Shown here in pieces: positions 60,928-64,000 of a stretch of DNA of 64,000 nucleotides. Positions within the stretch are counted from its first letter, which is position 1. Each line of letters opens with the position of its first letter. The DNA comes from Sinomonas atrocyanea (GTDB lineage: Bacteria; Actinomycetota; Actinomycetes; Actinomycetales; Micrococcaceae). Where the stretch lies: positions 3,844,001 through 3,908,000 of the forward strand of contig NZ_CP014518.1 in the NCBI RefSeq assembly GCF_001577305.1, read 5' to 3'. The notes below the pieces were generated by a model that had not been told where the DNA came from, ran no database searches, and saw only the letters and a program-made list of their open reading frames with translations. Position numbers and translations under genes: made by a program.

Positions 60928-63643
60928 CGGACACCGCCGAGGTCACCCCCCTGGACCGCGACGTCACCCCGCCGGAGCGCGAGTGGCCCGGGACCGTGGT
61001 CCGCGACCGGCTCGGGATCATCCTGACGACGGCGCCCGGCAGCCTCCTGCCCGTCGACGCGCTCGTGGGCCTCGCGGTGCGGCGCAACCCCAAGCGCGCC
61101 CAGCTGCTCGTCTCGCGCGTCCTCGCCAAGCACGTGCCCACTCCGCCGGCGGTCGCGCTCGGCGCCGCGCGGCTCCTCGGCGCGGCCGTGGCCCGCGAGC
61201 TGGGGCTCGGCCCCGCCGGCGGCGCCGCCCCCGGCCCCCCTCTGGAGGAGGCCGCCCGGGCGCTCCTGGCCCGCCTCGCCGGGGACGCGCCGTCGGACGC
61301 GCAGCCCCTCCGCTTGCCCGCGCCGCCCGCCGGCGGCGAGCAGATCGCGACCCTCGGCTACGCCGAGACCGCCACCGGCCTGGGGCACGCCGTCGCCGAG
61401 CACCTCGGCTCGTACTACCTCCACTCCACCCGGCTGAGCACGCCCGTACGTCCCTTCGGCGGCTTCGAGGAGGAGCACTCGCACGCGACCGGGCACACCC
61501 TCGTGCCCGGCGACCCCACCCGGCTCGCCCGCGCCGCCACGGTGGTGCTGGTCGACGACGAGCTCTCCACCGGCCGCACGGTCCTCAACACGGTGCGGGA
61601 GCTGCACGCCGCGTGGCGCCCGCGGACAACGCACGACGCCGGCCCCTCCGGCGCGGCGCCGCCTCGCCGGCGGTACGTGGTCGCCACCCTGGTCGACCTC
61701 CGCGGCGCCGAGGACCGCGCCGAGTTCGAGCGGCTCGCCGGGGAGCTCGGATGCGGGCTGACGGTCGTGGCGCTCGGGGAGGGCTCGGTCTCGCTGCCTG
61801 CCGACGTCCTCGCCAGGGCCGCGCACTGGCTGGCCGAGTCCCCCGGCCCCGACCTCGCGCGCCCACGGGCTGACCTCACGCGCCCACAGGGGCACCTCGC
61901 GCACCCATGGGGTGACCTCGGCGCGGTGCGGAGCGCCCGGTTCGGCGTCGACACGGCGGGCCCGCACGGGGTCCGGCTCGCCGACCTGGCCGCCCCCGCC
62001 GCGCGCGCCGCGGCGGCCGCCCTTGCCGGGAAGGGGCTCCCGCGGACGGCCCGGGTCCTGGTCCTCGGCGCGGAGGAGCACCTCGCGCTGCCCCTCGCCG
62101 TCGCCGACGCCCTCACCGCCGACTTCCCGGGCACCCTCTTCTCCTCGACCACCCGCTCCCCGGTACACGTCCACGACGAGCCGGGCTACGCGGTCCGCTC
62201 GGCGCTCACGTTCTCCTCCCACGACCACGCCCTCGACGGCGCCCCGGGCACCGGCCGCCGCCACGCGTACAACGTCGTGACCGCCGGCGAGCGCTTCGAT
62301 GCCATCGTCTACGTGCCCGAGCCCGGCACGGCGCCCGAGGACCTCTCCATGGCGGGCCTGCCCGGCACCGGGGCCCACGGCGAGCCCAGTGTCACCGAGG
62401 CCCTCGCGCGGGCGGCGGGCACCGTCGTCGTGCTCCACCTCGGGGCCGAGCCGGCGTACCCGGAGCCGCTGCGCGGCGGCACGCACCCCGGGGCGTTCGG
62501 CTCGTACCCGCCCGAGGACGTCGGATGGCTGCTCAAGGACCTCTCCGGCGCGCGCCTCGAGGCGCCGGCCCACGAGCGCGAGGCCGCGATCCAGTCCGGC
62601 CGGGCGAGCTACGCGGAGTCCCTGCCGCAGGAGTACGAGCCGAGCCCCGAGTACCAGGCCCTCTTCCGCGAGGCGCTCGCGGCGTCCGGCGCGCGGATCG
62701 CGCAGGCGGTCGCCGACGTCACCGAGCAGGTCCTCGCCCTGCGCGGGCGGGAGCCGGTGCTCGTCTCGCTCGCCCGGGCCGGGACCCCCGTCGGGGTGCT
62801 CATGCGCCGGTGGGCCGCGCACGCCCACGGCCTCGACGTGCCGCACTACACGATGAGCATCGTGCGCGGACTCGGGATCGACGCGAACGCGCTCCGCTGG
62901 CTGCTCACCCGCCACCGGCCCGAGCAGATCATGTTCGTGGACGGGTGGACGGGCAAGGGCGCGATCACGCGGGAGCTCGCCGCGGCTCTCGAGGACTTCG
63001 CCAACTCGGACGGCGTGCGCCTCTCCCCCGAGCTCGCCGTCCTGGCCGACCCCGGGCAGTGCGTGCGCGTGTCCGGCACGCGCGACGACTTCCTCATCCC
63101 CTCCGCGTGCCTGAACTCGACGGTCTCGGGGCTCGTCTCCCGCACGGTGTTCAACCGCGCGCTGATCGGCCCGCACGAGACGCACGGGGCCAAGTTCTAC
63201 CGCGAGCTCGCGCCGCGGGACGTCTCGAACGAGTTCGTCGATGCGGTGGCGGCGCGCTTCCCCGACATCCGCCCGGGGCTGCCCGGGCCCCTCACGGCGC
63301 CGACGTGGGCGGGGTGGGCCGCCGTGGAGCGCATCGCCGCCGAGCAGGGCCTCGGGCCCCTCCGCAGCGCCGTGAACCTCGTCAAGCCCGGCGTCGGGGA
63401 AACCACCCGCGTGCTGCTGCGCCGCGTGCCCTGGAAGGTGCTCGCCCGCCCGGAGCTGCTCGCCACGGACGACGCCGGCCGCCTCCTGTGCGGGGACCTC
63501 GCCCACGTGCTGCTGCTCGCCGCCCAGCGGGGGTGCCGGTGGAGCCGGCAGAGGGGCTGCCGTACAGCTGCGTGGGGCTCATCCACCCGCGCTTCACGCC
63601 CGGCGCGACGGGCGCCGACGGGAAGGCGGTGGCCGATGTCTAG
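60924..63643 (+). CDS. Multidomain phosphoribosyltransferase/TRSP/StiP/PELOTA protein, frameshifted near its end
   Basis: About 906 residues if repaired. Domains by motif: PRTase_2 with the PRPP loop VVLVDDELSTGRT (207-219); a TRSP-like region to about 510; a StiP/PRTase_1 region (FGSYPPEDVGWLLKDLSG, then FVDGWTGKGAITREL near 671); a C-terminal PELOTA-like domain (AVNLVKPGVGETTRVLLRRV, 20 residues). In most relatives, as I recall, these form two genes; here there is no stop between them. In the run GGGGG at 63530-63534 one G seems missing: the expected C-terminus VPVEPAEGLPYSCVGLIHPR (20 residues) is in another frame, ending at 63643. Without repair the ORF runs in frame into the HAD gene. 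Repeats of 21 bp extend its N-terminus and a central loop. Confidence 0.8.
60939..60981. repeat. 21-bp coding repeat at the N-terminus of the phosphoribosyltransferase gene
   Basis: GAGGTCAC at 60939 and GACGTCAC at 60960 begin two 21-bp units, with a GAG remnant at 60981. They encode EVTPLDR-DVTPPER, close to the JetB heptads EVTPRDA-EVTAEDA. Confidence 0.8.
61630..61650 (+). repeat. Dispersed HDAG-coding word, copy in the phosphoribosyltransferase gene
   Basis: C followed by GCACGACGCCGGCCCCTCCG; identical over 21 bases to the minus strand at 46664-46644 in jetC. Encodes THDAGPSG in a linker after the PRPP loop domain. Confidence 0.75.
61851..61923. repeat. 21-bp coding repeat inside the phosphoribosyltransferase gene, four units
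   Basis: [GC]ACCTC[GA]CGC/GACCTCGGCG starts at 61851, 61872, 61893 and 61914, exactly 21 bp apart, encoding DLARPRA-DLTRPQG-HLAHPWG-DLGAVRS. The last unit shares GGTGACCTCGGCG with the jetB repeat. Confidence 0.85.
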
Positions 63644-64000
63644 GACGGTGGTGGCGTGCGACCTCGACCGCACCCTCATCTACTCCGCCCGCGCCCTCCA
63701 CCTCGAGGGCCCTGACCGGGACGCGCCCCGGCTCGTGGTGAGCGAGGTCTACGAGAACGCCCCACTGAGCTACATGACCCGGGCGGCCGAGGACCTCCTG
63801 CACGAGCTGCTCGGCCGCGCCGTCCTCGTCCCCGTGACCACCAGGACCCAGGCCCAGTTCGCCCGCGTCCAGCTGCCGGCGACCCCCTACGCGATCACCA
63901 CCAACGGCGGGGTCCTCCTGCACGGCGGGACGCCCGACGGCGCGTGGTCCGCCCGGGTGCGCGGCGCCGTCGCCCGCGGGTCCGCACCGATCGGCGAGGT
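63636..64000 (+). CDS. HAD-family hydrolase of the Ter module (N-terminal part)
   Basis: About 121 residues visible; the stop is beyond the window. TVVACDLDRTLIYSARAL contains the DxDxT nucleophile motif of HAD phosphatases, and VPVTTRTQAQFARVQLP the second motif. The ATG at 63636 overlaps the expected end of the phosphoribosyltransferase gene by 8 bp. Such a HAD is part of the predicted Ter biosynthetic operon with the lyase and PRTase, presumably removing phosphate from the product. Confidence 0.83.
   Translation, partial: MSRTVVACDLDRTLIYSARALHLEGPDRDAPRLVVSEVYENAPLSYMTRAAEDLLHELLGRAVLVPVTTRTQAQFARVQLPATPYAITTNGGVLLHGGTPDGAWSARVRGAVARGSAPIGE

Noticed and set aside
63636..64000. Natural PRTase-HAD fusion
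   Set aside because: The expected PELOTA-type C-terminus with its own stop is present in another frame, and the HAD has its own ATG overlapping that stop, so the fusion most likely comes from a one-base loss.
1..64000. tRNA, rRNA, riboswitch, insertion sequence or phage genes
   Set aside because: No cloverleaf, conserved rRNA segment, known riboswitch core or transposase/integrase motif was recognised on either strand by reading; a covariance-model scan would be the decisive test.

Overview
This window is very GC-rich (about 70% by eye). It shows Actinobacteria-type features: leaderless genes behind TANNNT -10 boxes, GTGA/ATGA gene overlaps, and a PucR, MarR and LacI regulator set. Gene content and arrangement suggest a soil member of the Micrococcaceae (Arthrobacter/Sinomonas-like); this is inference from gene types, not a database match. 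No rRNA, tRNA, transposase, phage gene or real CRISPR array was seen.

Left part (1-18.8 kb) is amino-acid and acyl-CoA catabolism. It starts with a truncated M20 amidohydrolase and a PucR regulator. Next comes a tight operon (aminotransferase, CaiB-type CoA-transferase, glutaryl-CoA dehydrogenase-like enzyme, aldehyde dehydrogenase) that would convert 5-aminovalerate to glutarate, glutaryl-CoA and crotonyl-CoA. Then follow an amino-acid permease, a 3-hydroxyisobutyryl-CoA hydrolase-like protein, a PuuD-like amidotransferase, a Xi-class GST, an amino-acid ABC importer without a local ATPase, an ArgE-like deacetylase, a frameshifted MFS transporter and an enoyl-CoA hydratase.

18.9-26 kb holds a transmembrane electron-transfer set (ferric-reductase-like flavoprotein, FMN-binding exported protein, ApbE flavinyltransferase), an SGNH hydrolase, a MarR regulator divergent from a YciI gene across only 24 bp, a phospholipase C-like phosphoesterase and a luciferase-like monooxygenase.

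26-35 kb is a complete hexuronate catabolic locus: uxaB, uxaA, a LacI regulator, uxaC, a GPH-family transporter, eda and kdgK. Two LacI-type operators lie on the two promoters. GluQ-RS, a type III polyketide synthase with an FAD monooxygenase, an App1-type phosphatase, a GNAT-AAA+ fusion, a monooxygenase, a Bcr/CflA exporter, a second SGNH hydrolase and an LCP protein follow (35-46 kb).

Right part (46-64 kb) is the most unusual. A Wadjet/MksBEF-type SMC operon (jetA-jetB-jetC) has no jetD beside it. It is divergent from a large tellurium-resistance-type (Ter) stress cluster: a DUF475/TerC-like membrane protein, three tandem TerD proteins, TelA, a fourth degenerate TerD, three unknown proteins, an HpcH/HpaI-like lyase, a long phosphoribosyltransferase/TRSP/StiP/PELOTA protein and a HAD hydrolase cut by the window edge.

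Three kinds of short repeat are sprinkled over the window. (1) Phased minisatellites with a GGTGAC-like core have a 22-bp or 14-bp period between genes but exactly 21 bp inside genes. (2) A short dispersed word, CACGACGCCGG, encodes HDAG in linkers of unrelated proteins. (3) An approximately 60-bp imperfect palindrome is present twice. Three genes are each broken by one missing G, so sequencing error must be considered.
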